Shown one piece after another: positions 1 through 12,201 of a DNA stretch of 64,000 bases. The notes beneath the pieces are model-generated. The model made no database searches and had not been told where the DNA came from. It saw only the letters and a list, made by a program, of their open reading frames with translations. How positions within the stretch are numbered: position 1 is the first letter of the stretch; each line of letters starts with the position of its first letter. This DNA is from Linum tenue (Eukaryota > Streptophyta > Magnoliopsida > Malpighiales > Linaceae): NCBI GenBank assembly GCA_946122785.1, contig CAMGYJ010000006.1:47636066-47700065 (forward strand), in the 5' to 3' direction. Position numbers and translations under genes: made by a program.

Positions 1-380
1 CATTAGTGTTTTGAGGCTTTTAGTAATGGTGTAGACTGAACGAACCCACTCACAAGGTTGTAGAGAAAGATTGAGAGAGCAACTCGATCAAGAGCATCCA
101 ACTAGAGGAAGACTCCAGTACGAAGATTTTCAATTTCATGTAATTAGTAGGACTTGAGACTTTATGCAAGTTTATTAAGTGTATATACGATTTCCACTCA
201 TGAAAGTTTCAAGGAGTTTTTATTTGAATTGAAAGTATTTATGAAAGCATATATATGAAAAATTTATCAATATTTTTCCAAGTCCTTTCAGTTTTTATTT
301 TAGTTCACAGTTTATCAAGGTAATTTTGGTTATAGTAGTACCCGATTGAGTTAGGGTGTTACTTTTTGGTATTAGAGTCG
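1..380 (+). mobile_element. Degenerate Ty3/gypsy LTR end with primer-binding site
   Basis: The sequence at 367-378 (TGGTATTAGAGT) resembles the initiator-Met-type primer-binding site of many plant Ty3/gypsy elements. It directly follows LTR-like, AT-rich DNA ending near 363. No coding domain could be followed downstream, because reading frames after 380 are broken by stops. I read this as the 3' edge of an old 5' LTR that starts outside the window. The call rests on one short motif and its position, so it is tentative. Confidence 0.3.
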
Positions 381-874
381 GTCTTCATCTGTCTGCACTT
401 TGTAAGTGAGATACTGGGAGTGGGTCTCAACATTTTAATGTTTTCTAAAAAGTTTTATGAAATGGTTCTGATTAAGTTTTCAAGGCATCAATTCTCCTCC
501 ACTAACAATTCTAGAGTCCTAACATAAGATTGCACACATTTTGTGGCTAATATGGGATAGACTGTCAAGACCTTGGCTAAGCACGATCGAGTATACTATA
601 ACCACGATCGAGGCACTCAAGACATCGACTAAGAGATTAAGTTGAATGCCAAGTATCGATTTACAAAAATTTATATGAGTAACGTTCACTAGGCTCTCTG
701 AAGGGAGGAAGCAAAAGAACAGGAAATTCGACTCCAACCAGCTAATGAGAAGGCATGACAATATGTCAGTGAATGGCGATGGATCCATTTCAACAACTAG
801 GAAGAGAGAAACCTACTTTACCTTATGTTTTCCCTCTCTTTTAGTTGTATTTTCTCTTCTAGCTATTGAGTAGT
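381..874. other. No gene recognised; short LTR-like stretch
   Basis: No credible coding region is visible. The segment 790-874 (CAACTAGGAAGAG followed by a C/T-rich stretch and CTAGCTATTGAGTAG) is clearly similar to 2800-2877, inside the LTR-like repeat at 2590-3560. It is therefore probably a fragment of the same LTR family. Confidence 0.35.
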
Positions 875-1700
875 TGATAACACCCAAAAATGTGTTATTT
901 AGCCTTAATTTATTAGGTGTTTTACTATCATATGAGCATGAATAGATCTATAAAATTTCATTTTGTAGTCTAGATTGTTTCCGTTTGTTATATAAAGTCG
1001 TTTTAGGTTGCATTTGATGTTACAAGCGAAAAAGGGAAGAAAATGGGGCAAATGTGTAGGAAGAAGGGGTGAAAAGGAGCAAGCACCAAGATCGCAACTT
1101 AAGGAGCATGATATCTCAAGAAGATAGCCAACGAAGTCAAGCCATGAGAACGCGGGCTAGAGCTAGAAGATCACGACTATGATACTGAGACCCATGGTCG
1201 CGAAATTCAGGATGGAGCATCAGAGAATGGGAAGAAAGATCACCGGCCACGAGACCAATTTCGTGATATGAACTCGGGACACGATCTATCGTCCTACAAA
1301 GCTTGAACGACGGAGTTGAAAATCACGAGAGTCATGGCCAGTTCCCAACCGCGAACTTGAACGAGATTTCCTGGGCTTATAAATAGAGGGGTTGCGGGAT
1401 TGAGAGAGGAGAGCCGACTTAGGGTGGGAAAATTAGGATTTTTGTAGTTTTTACAAAGTGAAACACATTGTGAGAGCTTAGAGGAAGATCCTATCCATCC
1501 AAGGAGCAAGAAAAAGGTTCAATCTCTGGAGAAGAAGATGATTCCACCATTCCTCCTCTTCTTAATTTGTATTTTTCTTCTCTCTCTTTTACTTGAATCT
1601 CTAAGGTTGTTTAAGAAGAACTTTAGTTTATAGTTAGGGTTTGTGTAGTTATTACCGAAGCTCTCCAAATCTGGAAAAAAAACCCGAGGTTACTTGGATT
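875..1700 (+). repeat. Athila/Tat-like LTR remnant
   Basis: The block begins TGATAACACCC, similar to the TGATAACG and TGATTCGG starts of the two Athila LTRs in this window when those are read on the minus strand. It contains a TATA-like box (CTTATAAATAGAGG, about 1377-1390) followed by C/T-rich leader-like DNA, the usual organisation of a plant Ty3 LTR. No second LTR copy or coding domain is joined to it. The 3' boundary is arbitrary. Inference from layout and short motif similarity only. Confidence 0.4.
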
Positions 1701-2589
<889 letters not shown>

Positions 2590-3560
2590 GCACACTTCAC
2601 GAGTGTGATGTGCAACCATGAAACGTGCACTCGCATGCTATATAAAGGAGAAAACAGATTTCTTGAGGAGAGTTCTAGAGAGAGTTTTGAGTTCTTCAAA
2701 CTAAGATAATGAGCTCCAGCAAGGAAGTGTTGAAGGTGAGTTTGATCTATCCAAGGCATTTAGAAGCAAGTTTCATCTCCAATCATCCACACAAACAACT
2801 AGGAAGAGGAAGAATCACTTTCTCATGGATTTTTCTTCTATTCTAGTTGTAGTTTCTTCTCTAGCTACGGAATAGGTCATCTATACAGTTTGATGATGTG
2901 AACCCTAGTCTAGGATGTTGTAGATTATAGTTTGTGATTTGTTTCTGTTGATGGGTATTGTTATTTATATATTGATTAAGGTATTTTCATGCAAATTGAG
3001 TGTTCTTGATCAAATCCCTCAATTTTGGTGTAAATTGACCTAGGAGGGAGAAAATTATCTTATGGCGATTCGGGTCACTCCTCAATCATCGTAATGGGCC
3101 ATTAATCATTTTGATTGGTGACTCTACACCTTCCAGGTTAATCTTAGAGGGACTGGAATTGTTTGCCTTAGTCGTGTTTTGCAATTGTATGGTACGTCCC
3201 TCTGATTGGATCGATTGAGCGGGCTAGGATGCACTCGAATACGGGGTCCTAGATATTTTAGATCTCCTAACGGTATATGAAATTTACCTATCGCCCTATC
3301 ACATTGCATCTCAACACGAGACCAGGGGGAAAATCGTTCGAGTGAAATTTATCCGTTGAATTCAACTTCGTTTTAATTGCTTGCTTGTTTAGTTAATTAA
3401 CTTTAAACAACATTTTGATTGCGAGATAATTTGTAGATTGCTAAGGATATATAGACGGCCCGAATTTAATAATTGAAATATTTACTCTATGGTTATCTAG
3501 GGGTTGCGTATCGACCCATTTACGCAACTCAAATTCATTATATGTTGCATTTACTATATT
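2590..3560 (+). repeat. Athila-type LTR remnant related to the outer Athila LTR
   Basis: A TATA box (CTATATAAAGG, about 2638-2648) is followed by a leader. The module at 2798-2925 (CAACTAGGAAGAG, then CTAGCTACGGAATAGGT, then GTGAACCCTAG) matches the reverse complement of the LTR at 10732-12186 (CAACAAGGAGGAA, CTAGCTATGGAATAGCC, GTAAACCCTAGC). It is therefore a same-family LTR in the opposite orientation, probably a solo LTR or a truncated element. No PBS or PPT was confirmed and both boundaries are approximate. Confidence 0.5.
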
Positions 3561-3658
3561 TTAAGCATCACTTATACCATAAACGATTTATGGGTTGCAA
3601 AAAATTCATTCAACTAAATACTCACGAATAATATGATTATTCTTTATATATAAGTTTA

Positions 3659-4144
3659 GTTTGGCCCTGCTGTAGTTTTTAAGAAGCATCTTCTGACTGG
3701 AGCTTTTAGATAAGTACTTTTCAAAAAAAGCATTTTTAGTGTTTGGCTGTAAAACTATTAGAAGTGCTTTTTAATATAAGCGGTTGTGTAAAATGAATAT
3801 AAAGGACTTATAATATAAAATATGAATAAAAATTTTAAACAATAAAAAGTAGTAAAAATGGATCTTGTTAGATTTCTTTTATATTAAATAATATGATTAA
3901 ATAATATGATTTTATTTTTTAAATGATATAAATGAAGGAAAATTATATTTTCTGAAATAAAATTAAAATATGATAAGGATAATCTTGTATTTTCAAAACA
4001 ACTTTTCACAGAAGTTCCAAATCGGAGTTTTGCTTTTATGTTACACAAAAGCGCTTTTCGGCTTCTCAAAAGCCGAGCTTTTAAAGGTGTTTGGCCCTGC
4101 TTCAGTTTTTGAAGTCGAAAAGCACTTCTAAAAGCCGGGCCAAA
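3659..4144. repeat. Foldback (MITE-like) element
   Basis: The block is bounded by GTTTGGCCC at 3659 and its complement GGGCCAAAC at 4144. The right subterminal 60 bp carry an additional inverted copy (GTTTGGCCCTGCTTCAG at about 4089, opposite AAGCCGGGCCAAAC). The interior is AT-rich and non-coding, with repeated AAAGCACTTCTAAAAGC-type motifs. The size of about 486 bp and the terminal inverted repeats suggest a non-autonomous DNA transposon. No target-site duplication was found. Confidence 0.5.
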
Positions 4145-4689
4145 CATATGCATAATTATCTTGCTAATATAAAGAAACTAAAAAGGATAATACCAAATAT
4201 TAAGTTAGAAGAAAAGTGTTATCCAAAAAAAATTTAGAAGGAAACTACATTGGAAGTAGAAGATCTGGCGTGATTACATTCCCTTTCCTAAATTACCTAA
4301 TATATACGTAGCCATTTAAGTTCCAAACGACAAAGGTAGAAACCCTCGCCGATTACAAAGCCATTTGTTTTTCAGTCGGAAATCCCAATCGACATCCCAT
4401 CCTCTCCTTTTTTGCAGCCGCTAGTCAATCTCTGAGGAATTCTCATCGGTCATTTCACATGATTCTCCGATAAGCTCATCGTCGTCAACCTGCCTCTCTC
4501 CCGGTATCATATTTGGAGTATGATACTTAGCAATTGGTTTTTTATCTTCTCACATTTCCGTACGTTTAGATTGATTCAATATACTTATTTTTTGTTGTTG
4601 ATTCGATAGCCAGGAGGACTACTAGGTATGCACGTACAAAGAAGACTAAGAAAAGAAGAAGAAAAAAACAACGAAAGCCTAATAATGTT
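4145..4689. other. No gene recognised
   Basis: AT-rich DNA followed by a short C/T-rich stretch (4375-4500). No open frame, RNA gene or repeat could be supported. Confidence 0.5.
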
Positions 4690-5395
4690 TTGGGATTAGA
4701 TACTCATCACCCATAATAGTAATCGATGATATGTCGTCACGGCGTATGTTGCTTTTGTGACAAAAGTTTGAAGCAAAATTATTCTATAGTGACGATTGTA
4801 TAGTCACAAAAGTACATTATGAGTGACTATCCAAATTCATCACACATGAGGTTGCATACGTGACAATATCAATCATCATAAATTTTCACTTCGGCGACAA
4901 CCAAACCTCGCCATAGAACATAAAAATAAATGTTAAAAAGTGTATTTGTTACAAATCTATAGCCACATATAACAATTATTTGTGACAATTAAAAAAGTCA
5001 TTGTTGTAGTTTTGGTGTCGGCAGTCTGATCACAAAAAGAATCTCTACTTACGGCAACATTGTCAATCAAATCTTAGCATTTGTTACAAACAAAATTGTC
5101 ACAATTGGATTAGTCATTTGTGACGATCTGGACTCATCACGGATGAAACTTAAAGCTTGCGAAAACTTGTAAAAAAACGTTGTTGATGTTCCCAAAATGT
5201 GTTGCAAAAAGTTCGAAAATTGTTGCCTAAAGATCATATATGCAACCCTTTCAATTTTGGTTGCCAAAATAACAAAATTGTTGCGTATACCTTTTGCAAC
5301 CTCACTATAAGCAACCCTAGTGAAAGTGTTGCGCTAATATGTTGCAACTCTTTTAAGACTATATACAACCCTTTTTTTCCGTGGCTGTAGCGAGT
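4690..5395. repeat. CACTA-like subterminal repeat cluster
   Basis: The motif GTGAC and its complement GTCAC recur many times (TTTTGTGACAA, TAGTGACGA, TAGTCACAAAAG, TTTGTGACAATT, TTTGTGACGATC and others), in both orientations at irregular spacing. Such arrays are typical of the subterminal regions of CACTA (En/Spm) elements. The right edge near 5370-5395 reads, on the minus strand, GCTACAGCCACGGAAAAAAAGGG, a plausible decayed CACTACA-type end. A matching left terminus was not identified. Confidence 0.35.
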
Positions 5396-7037
5396 CACAA
5401 AGAAATAGCTCTTCTTTTACTAGTTATTACGTACTGTTATCACCAAAATCTTATCTCCTCCCGACAAGCAGTGCCGACTTAAGAGATTGGTGAAAATGTA
5501 ACTGGCAGAAATAAATGCTTATATCGATCTCTTGAAACCATCTCTGTTGGTTGCACCTCCAGCTGTACGAAACACTGATCAGAGGACTATATATACGCCT
5601 TTAATTTACTTTCCCATGTGTTATGTCAGTAAAAATATAACGGGCTAGCTAGACGGAACAATTTACCAAAAATTCCAACAGAATGACATGGCCGTACTGA
5701 CATGCATGCTTATCCTGTATTTAGAATGGCGTCCAGTCCAACATACATTAACAAAGAGTCATATATATATTGCAAATGCAGCGTGCGTACGTGGCTTTGC
5801 CTCTCCTTCAACGTGGTTGACACGTACGTTGTATTGGGTACATAAATAAAAAAGAAAAGCTAGCTGCTTGATGAAATTGGGCGGGTTAGGTAAGTAATGC
5901 ATGAAACCCATGGTTGTAGGCTTGTAGCTAGCTAGAAGCTTCATCTGCATCATGGGCACCCTCCCTAGCTAGCTAATAACTAATAAATTATATTTATATA
6001 GTGCCATAAGAGAAGATATAATAGGATAAATGGATTATTAAGCTTGATAAACTTCAAGTTAATAAAAAGCTAGCTGTTAGCTTATAACTTAACTTAATAG
6101 CAAAGCTTGATCTAATTCTTCCTTACTGAAATTTTACTTGCTAGTTAGGGCTTCCAACAAGCTAAGTAATCATATCCTTAGCTTTACTTTGTAGATGTTT
6201 ATCAATCTGAAATGAGTAAACATAGAGAAATACGGCAGCTAGCTAGCTACTAGCTCATTGAAAAGATAAACCAAAAAAAACACCAAATATAACCAGGATA
6301 TATATAAACTGTGCTACTAAAAAATGGGTCAAGAATTTGTGACGGAATATATTCCTGGCTATATAGGAATATATACTAACTAATAATGTTATCTATTATT
6401 CAACAAACTATCTAGTAATCCGAATAACTCAATTTGTTGAAAATTGTTTGTATGAATTTTTATTGCTTACACTTCTCCTCAAACGAAAGTCTACTTGTTT
6501 TGTTTTTTCAGTTTGCACAACTCCAGCATATGACCCTTCATTCTCTTGTACTGTTAGACCATTAGACATTTAGACTGTTAGTTTGTACAGTTTGAACAAT
6601 ATAACTCCTTGTGTAGATCATAGTTTACATTGGGGTCACCATAAATATTCGAAACCATTACCTTTAAATGAAAGTCTCTGATGGTATATTAGCGAGCAAA
6701 CAAACCATTTAATGCTAAAAGCTCGAATTGTTGAAAAAATATTTGTATCAACTTTCGTCTCTAAGAAATGGAGGGTAAAGAGAGATGAACATACATTTTG
6801 GAAATGCATACTCACAACGAGCTTTGGCCTTAATCGAGCAAGCATCTTGGAGTTATTGTCGTCATAGGCCAAGGATGAGAGGCTGGAGAAAACGAGATGT
6901 AGCCAAGGACCAACTTGCCAACTCCCGTTGTTGCACCGACCGGACCAGTTCGATAGGTAGGTAGGGTGGTCGGCAAGTCATCCTTGGCTGCACTTTGCCT
7001 TTCTCCCCTTTGCATCCATGGCTAGCTTTTCTATGGC

Positions 7038-7070
<33 letters not shown>
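7038..7070. repeat. (GATA)n microsatellite
   Basis: About eight perfect GATA units in tandem, flanked by unrelated sequence. Confidence 0.95.
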
Positions 7071-7228
7071 GGCAACCGGTCATCTATATGGTGGATGTAG
7101 AAAGGAAAGGAGGGTATAGGTAGAAGAAGGCAATGATTACTGATCGGGGCACTTGGTGATGCGGTCATCCCTAGCTATTTATAGAAAATTCTTTGGACTG
7201 AATGTATGGGCAAGAAATAATGTTATGC

Positions 7229-7248
7229 ATATATATATATATATATAT
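7229..7248. repeat. (AT)n microsatellite
   Basis: About ten perfect AT units. Confidence 0.9.
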
Positions 7249-7522
7249 GTATAGAAACAAAAAATATGGAGATTTTTTTTTTGTCAAACATGGAGATATT
7301 AGATAGAACAGATAATGGTGGTGACATATATACCAATAAACAATTATGAATATTATTTATCCAATATCTCTTTATGCGTTTATAGGATATCGAGGCAAGG
7401 CAGTCAGGATAGCTTGCTCTTTCATTGTGCTGGCTGGCTGGCCTGGCCCCATTCTTTGTTATGTGCATTAAAGGTAACAGGTCCCCACTACACTACAACA
7501 GATATCGATTCCCCTTCGCTAT

Positions 7523-7900
7523 GATTGTCATGCCGGTGGCATGCACCCAGTTGAACCGGATTCAATCTGTGCTCGTCGTAAAACCGGTATGACACCATCG
7601 ATATAACCGGCATGATCGACTTTCGCATTCTAAGAAAAATAACATCACTTTAATGAATTTAATTAATAAAAAATTAATTTATTACTCATTTTATGAAATT
7701 AATAGTTAAAATTTGATGATATTTATTGGATTATAACTAAATTGTCCTCAAATATGTTGTATATCTGATTAAATACATTGGATATTAATTTTTTCATATT
7801 TTTTTAAACCAACATGAACCGGCACAAACTGGTTATACCACTAGTCGTATCATTCTACTTATCAAACCGACACAATAATATAAACCGGTTTTACAACCTT
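7523..7900 (+). mobile_element. MITE copy 1 with GCTAT target-site duplication
   Basis: A 378-bp non-coding element. The left end GATTGTCATGCCGG and the right end (read inward) AAGGTTGTAAAACCGG share a TTGT-N4-CCGG core. It is flanked by a perfect 5-bp duplication GCTAT (7518-7522 and 7901-7905). A second copy in inverted orientation lies at about 57660-58001 and shares several stretches: the CCGG-rich left arm, a TAATGAATTTAAT block and a TTGGATTGTAACTAAATTGT block. The superfamily is uncertain. Confidence 0.65.
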
Positions 7901-7905
7901 GCTAT

Positions 7906-8232
7906 TTACCGTTCTCTCCATCCAGATCTCCCTTTCACCAAACTTTTGGGCTCATGCAAATTTGATTGATCATTTAATTTTGGTAATAGCAAGTTTATCG
8001 CTGAAGTTGGAATAACTAGCGGTTGGAGAATAATGAACGACTGAAAATAAGCTGCTTACTTTTTAGTTCTATGGCAGAGTGGATGGAACTTTATTGAAAT
8101 GGCCAACTTGTGGATCAACACGGTATAACAAGTGGGAGGAGTGTACCTTTCACAACATAAATGCCCTAATATGCTACTCTATATGTCCCCGTCTGGAATT
8201 AATAGATTACAATGGCATGTAGAATTTCATTA
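7906..8232. other. No gene recognised
   Basis: AT-rich spacer between two MITEs. No coding or RNA feature is visible. Confidence 0.5.
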
Positions 8233-8526
8233 TCTAATATGCTATATAGTATTGGTGTTATAGGATTTTGTTTTTATGGTACAACTTAAAATTGTACATT
8301 TGTGTTATGGTACAACTTCAGATTGTACCTATACTTTTTGTACAAATTCTTTTATGGTACAACTTGAACTTGTACCTTTATGTGATGGTACAACTTCAAG
8401 TTGTAAAGTTGTATCATAACATAATGGTACAAATTGCTTTATGGTACAACCTAAACTTATACATTTAATGTTATGGTACAACTTTAAGTTGTACATTAAA
8501 GCACCAATACTATATAGCATATTAGA
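8233..8526. mobile_element. MITE with perfect 25-bp TIRs and palindromic tandem units
   Basis: The 25 bases at 8233-8257 are the exact reverse complement of 8502-8526. Between them are about six imperfect tandem units of 30-47 bp, each built round ATGGTACAACTT...AAGTTGTAC, so each unit is itself partly self-complementary. The open frames across this block only translate the repeat and are not genes. No clear target-site duplication was seen. Confidence 0.7.
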
Positions 8527-8790
8527 AGTGCTCGTCTAATTACATGTCTATTAATTTTACGATCCCTTTGTAATTTTTCTTTTCTCCACATTGCATGTGT
8601 TTAGGAGAGTTAGGGTTATTTATGTACACGGTCAGCAGCCGAAACCTAAGAACAATAAGGGAGAAATAAGATTTTCTACGCAAGAGCCTCAAGCTCTCCG
8701 TGGAGTAGTCCCGTTCACATCGAGCGGGGAAACCACACGTAAATCTCATGTCATGTTCATCCTCTTTCATTTCATTCATCGAATTTCATA

Positions 8791-8802
8791 TGGTATCAGA
8801 GC
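8791..8802 (+). other. Copia primer-binding site (tRNA-iMet type)
   Basis: TGGTATCAGAGC is the classic plant copia PBS, complementary to the 3' end of initiator tRNA-Met. It lies just before the first recognisable gag residues. Confidence 0.85.
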
Positions 8803-8830
8803 TGATCTGATCTGACATACTTTTTCATTA

Positions 8831-9965
8831 TGTTGGACGACGAGCCATCCAAGACGTCAGAGTCAAAAATTTAAATCAGTGGCCTCCTCATCGATGACGT
8901 TACCGCCACATCTTCTTCTTCACGAGTCCAACAGCCCCAGTCATCTCTATGTGGGCGAGTTACTTAGTGATGTTAATTCGGTGAGTGGGTAGTGGGTTTT
9001 ACCGATTCACTCATCACAAAGAATAAATTATGTTTCGTGGATGGAAGCCTTCTTGCAGCTCAATCTCGGGCTAAAACCGAGGCATTGAAGTAATGCGATG
9101 CTATGGTTAAGGGCTGGCTAAAAACCTCCATGACAAAAGAAGTTCGCAGCAGTGTGCGGTTTACCAGCACGGCGAGGGAAATCTGGTTTGATTTGCATTC
9201 TTGATTTGGCCATAGTGCGCCGCATTTGTATGAGCTCAAGTGGATAATAAACTCGCTTCAGCACGAAAAGGCATATGTCTCAGCGTTCTACACCAAGCTG
9301 CAAGGGCTATGGGACGAGATTCAGTCCCTCACACCTTCACTCGAGTGCACGTGTTCCAGATGTAACTAAGATGTGAAACATCGGCAGCTTGAGGTACGTA
9401 AAAGTGTAAGGGTCTTTGATTTTCTAATGGGGTTGGCTAATGCTTTTTAGACTGTCTCATTGCAAATTCTTGCAATGAAACCGATACCTAGTCTCGAAGA
9501 AGCATATTAGTTGGTGATGAATGATGCCCAACACCGAAAAATCTCCAGTAATTGTCGTCCTAGGCCAGAAGCTACGGCTTTCCAGGCTCAGAGGGAGAGG
9601 TGTTAGTATTGCTTTAAGAGTTCATCTCCTCGGCAAGAACGGACCCGAACGATAGACCTCGTTGTTTGCATTGTCGCCGACGTGGTCACTCCAAGGAGAT
9701 GTGTTATCAACTTGAGGGTTATCCACCGCAAGAGAACATCACGGCATATGCTCCTTCACACAACGATCGAGCTTCGCGCCCCACACCACAAGCAGCGCAT
9801 GTTCATGCCTCAACGAGCCCGCTGCTAGGACTTTTTGCAACCCAGTTTGCTGCTCTAAAGGCACTATTGGGGTCTGATCTGTCACACCCTGCTTCAGCTT
9901 TGATCGAGCCCTCCTCGAACATGGATGGTAGATTTCTTTCTCAACCTTTTAAATCGACAACATGA
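8831..9965 (+). pseudogene. Copia gag, degenerate
   Basis: Conceptual translation in shifting frames gives recognisable pieces of a UBN2-type gag: a region like 'KNKLCFVDGS', then 'TAREIWFDLHS', 'YELKWIINSLQ', 'AFYTKLQGLWDEI', and the zinc knuckle C-L-H-C-X4-H-X4-C at 9666-9715. Several stop codons and at least two frameshifts interrupt it, including stops before 'CDAMVKGWL' and after 'FDLHS'. The last open piece, 9666-9965, covers the knuckle and the Pro/Ser-rich linker to protease. Gag would package element RNA in the cytoplasm, but this copy cannot make a full protein. Confidence 0.75.
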
Positions 9966-10338
9966 GTTATAGACTCCAATTTCAATGAGCACATAGTTGA
10001 TGACATTTCTTTATTAGATGCCGAGTTGGATGCTTCTCCAACATTGGAGGTGAATACTTCCAATGGTACAGGGTTAAAGTTCTCATTATATGTTTGACAA
10101 ATTTTTAGAATGATTTATTATTACGTCGAGTTCTGCATGTTCCTCCCTTCCAATGTAACCTTCTCTCGCTTAGCCGACTTACAGCAGACCTACCAATAGT
10201 GTTGATATTCTTGCATGACTTATGTGTAATCCAGGACTTACTCTCGAGGAGGCTCATTGGATGGGTAATCATGTAGATGGCCTCTACTATCTCTGATTAT
10301 TTGATGGTGCCCACTCCATGGCGAACACTGTATGACAG

Positions 10339-10731
10339 TCACTTGATGATTTGGAGATATGGCATTCTCGACTTGGACATCCTTCTTTAGTGAAGATGAA
10401 TTTGTTGCAGATTTCCCTTGTCTGTTCTTTATTCCCAATTCAAACCCTTGTCGTTCTTGTTTGCATGCTAAGCAAACTAGGGGTAATTTTGTTCCAAGTA
10501 CTATCAAGTCCACGTCGTGTTTTGAACTGATTAACTTGGATATTTGGGGCAGTTATAAGAAAGCTTTGACTTCTGGAGCTCGTTATTTCTTGACTATTGT
10601 TGATGATTACAGTCGTGTAGTATGGGTATTTTTTTATGAAATATAAGTTGGATGTTGGTTGATATTTACTACATTTCTACAATATGATTGCAACACACTT
10701 TGGAGGCCCGGTATGGCGCATAAAGGCTGAT
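10339..10731 (+). pseudogene. Copia integrase N-terminal part, interrupted
   Basis: The region starts with the GAG-pre-integrase motif 'WHSRLGHPS' (10361-10387). It continues with the zinc-binding C-X2-C ('CRSCLHAKQ') and the first catalytic-core block ('LDIWGSYKKALTSGARYFLTIVDDYSR'-like, given here only in outline, 10530-10618), and ends with 'FYNMIATHFGGPV'. A frameshift separates the HHCC part from the motif before it. Athila insertion at 10731/10732 cuts the core before its second Asp is completed by the following residues. Confidence 0.75.
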
Positions 10732-12186
10732 TGACTCACCTCAGATACACCTCGAATTAATCCCTACTAGAGCTCAAGCATAAACTCTAGCCAGGTGCAG
10801 TATATGGCGAGTATGTTTTAATTGTCAAACCCAGATCGGTCCATGCACCCCTACTTCAATCGCTTAGTTTGTTATCTAGCAAACGTTTTTGGGTTTAAAA
10901 CTAAGAAACCTACAAATGAAAACAAGCAAGTAAAGTAAATCGAGGTTGTCCCAATGAGAGAAGAGTTCACCCGGGTATTGCTCCCCCTAGCTAACAATTA
11001 TGACTTGTTGGATCGAATGGTCATGTGTGGTAAGGTGGTTGTAAACCGTAGGGAAGTGCAACAAGTAGCCAAGCGCCACTCCCTTGATCTCTAGGTCGAG
11101 GGATTTCGATTCAAGCCACCAACGTGACTCTCTCGACCTATTGACTAAGGGTTGCCAAGACTTCACCCTCAAATTGGAGTTCGAACGGCCACCCACAACC
11201 AACCCTAGGTGCTAATACTAAATAAGAGGCATGCCCTACATTAACCTAGATAGGAGACAATGAATCGCCTAAGAAAACCCAGCTTTCAAGCCTCTTTCAA
11301 AGAAAGGAAGGGGGTTTCTTCTCTACCTAGGTTAGAATGGCAATTAGATTGATAGTCTTTCACACAACACAATCATTCATGAAAATACCTCCACATTCAC
11401 ATTAGACACAGCCACACACAAATCATTCAACCCATACATTCACATAATTGTAGCTAGGGTTTACAAACACCCAACTGAATAGGTAGGCTATTCCATAGCT
11501 AGGCAAAGGAAAACAAGGAAAGGGAGAGAAAGAACCATGAAGAGATGAAAATCTTTCCTCCTTGTTGCTTGAAACACCCTTGAGAAGAAGAAACCTTCAC
11601 TCCTCTAGCTTGAAATGAGTCCAATCTCCTTCTTCCTCCTTTAAATCGCACTTCTCTCTCTAGAATAGGAAGAGGAAACCCTAATCTCTCACTAAAACCC
11701 TATTTTATTCTGAAACTAAGACCCTAAAAGAAAGCTCTCCCTTCTCCTTCACCTTAACTCCCCTTTTATACCCAGGTCGGGCTCAAATCACCGCCTTGAG
11801 TTCACGGCAGTGAACTCAAGGCGGGGACCGTGATCTCGGGCCAAAACGTGCCGCTTTACTAAGTCACTTCATGGTCTGGGGTTGGAGTTCACGGTCTTAC
11901 GATCGTGAACAGGCTTGAGTCCAATGAACTGCAAATGGCTCTGGACCCTCCGCACTTCATGGTCTCGGGGCAATTGTCAGGGTCGTTGCTTTGGACTTTT
12001 ATTCACTTTTCGCGCTTTTCGACCTCTAATCGTCCCAAACTGGTCCTTGACCTTCCCACACGTGCTAGGACCTGAAGTATGACAAAACAAGCACACCCTA
12101 GCGTAAAATAGGTCGAGAGACGTTGAAATGCAAAGTCAAACTATCAAGAAATGAGGGGTAAAATGTGTACATTTAGACCCGAATCA
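10732..12186 (-). repeat. Outer Athila-like element, 3' LTR
   Basis: On the minus strand this 1455-bp block begins TGATTCGGG (at 12186) and ends GTGAGTCA (at 10732), with TG...CA ends. It is organised like the inner Athila LTR: the first 100 bases share a 'TTTTACGC...GGGTGTGCT...CAGGTCC' layout with it, and it is preceded on the element's sense strand by a polypurine tract. A TATAAAAGGG box sits at 11761-11770. The partner LTR is missing from the window, so age cannot be estimated from an LTR pair. Confidence 0.75.
11761..11770 (-). promoter_or_regulatory. TATA box of outer Athila LTR
   Basis: TATAAAAGGG on the minus strand, about 420 bp into the LTR and followed by a C/T- and A-rich leader. 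This is the position expected for a U3/R promoter. Confidence 0.6.
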
Positions 12187-12201
12187 CTCCCCCATACTTA
12201 G
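12187..12201 (-). other. Polypurine tract of outer Athila element
   Basis: Minus-strand TAAGTATGGGGGAG lies directly before the TGATTCGG start of the LTR. This is the position and composition of a plus-strand primer. Confidence 0.6.

Larger units (their letters stand above)
5396..7490. other. No gene recognised; AT-rich intergenic DNA
   Basis: Intergenic DNA rich in GCTAGC runs (5640-6250) with only short, domainless open frames. Two microsatellites lie within it and are listed separately. Overlapping short frames at 6830-7083 read through the GATA repeat and are not credible genes. Confidence 0.5.
8545..10731 (+). mobile_element. Ty1/copia element (Ale/Retrofit-like), 5' part, split by Athila
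   Basis: A putative 5' LTR (about 8545-8788) is followed by an initiator-Met PBS, a degenerate gag with a zinc knuckle, and the start of integrase. The sequence stops at 10731, immediately after an in-frame Arg-Ile-Lys-Ala-Asp where the copia integrase catalytic Asp-Asn-Gly motif is expected, and Athila LTR sequence begins at the next base. Reverse transcriptase of the same type resumes at 28609. The element is full of stops and frameshifts and is dead. Gag style (tight C-X2-C-X4-H-X4-C knuckle followed by CYQLEGYPP) points to the Ale/Retrofit lineage. Confidence 0.8.

Noticed and set aside
7038..7070. GATA repeat as part of a coding frame or CRISPR-like array
   Set aside because: Perfect 4-bp units without spacers are a microsatellite; CRISPR is not expected in plant DNA.
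8268..8520. Short frames in both strands
   Set aside because: They translate the ATGGTACAACTT tandem repeat only.
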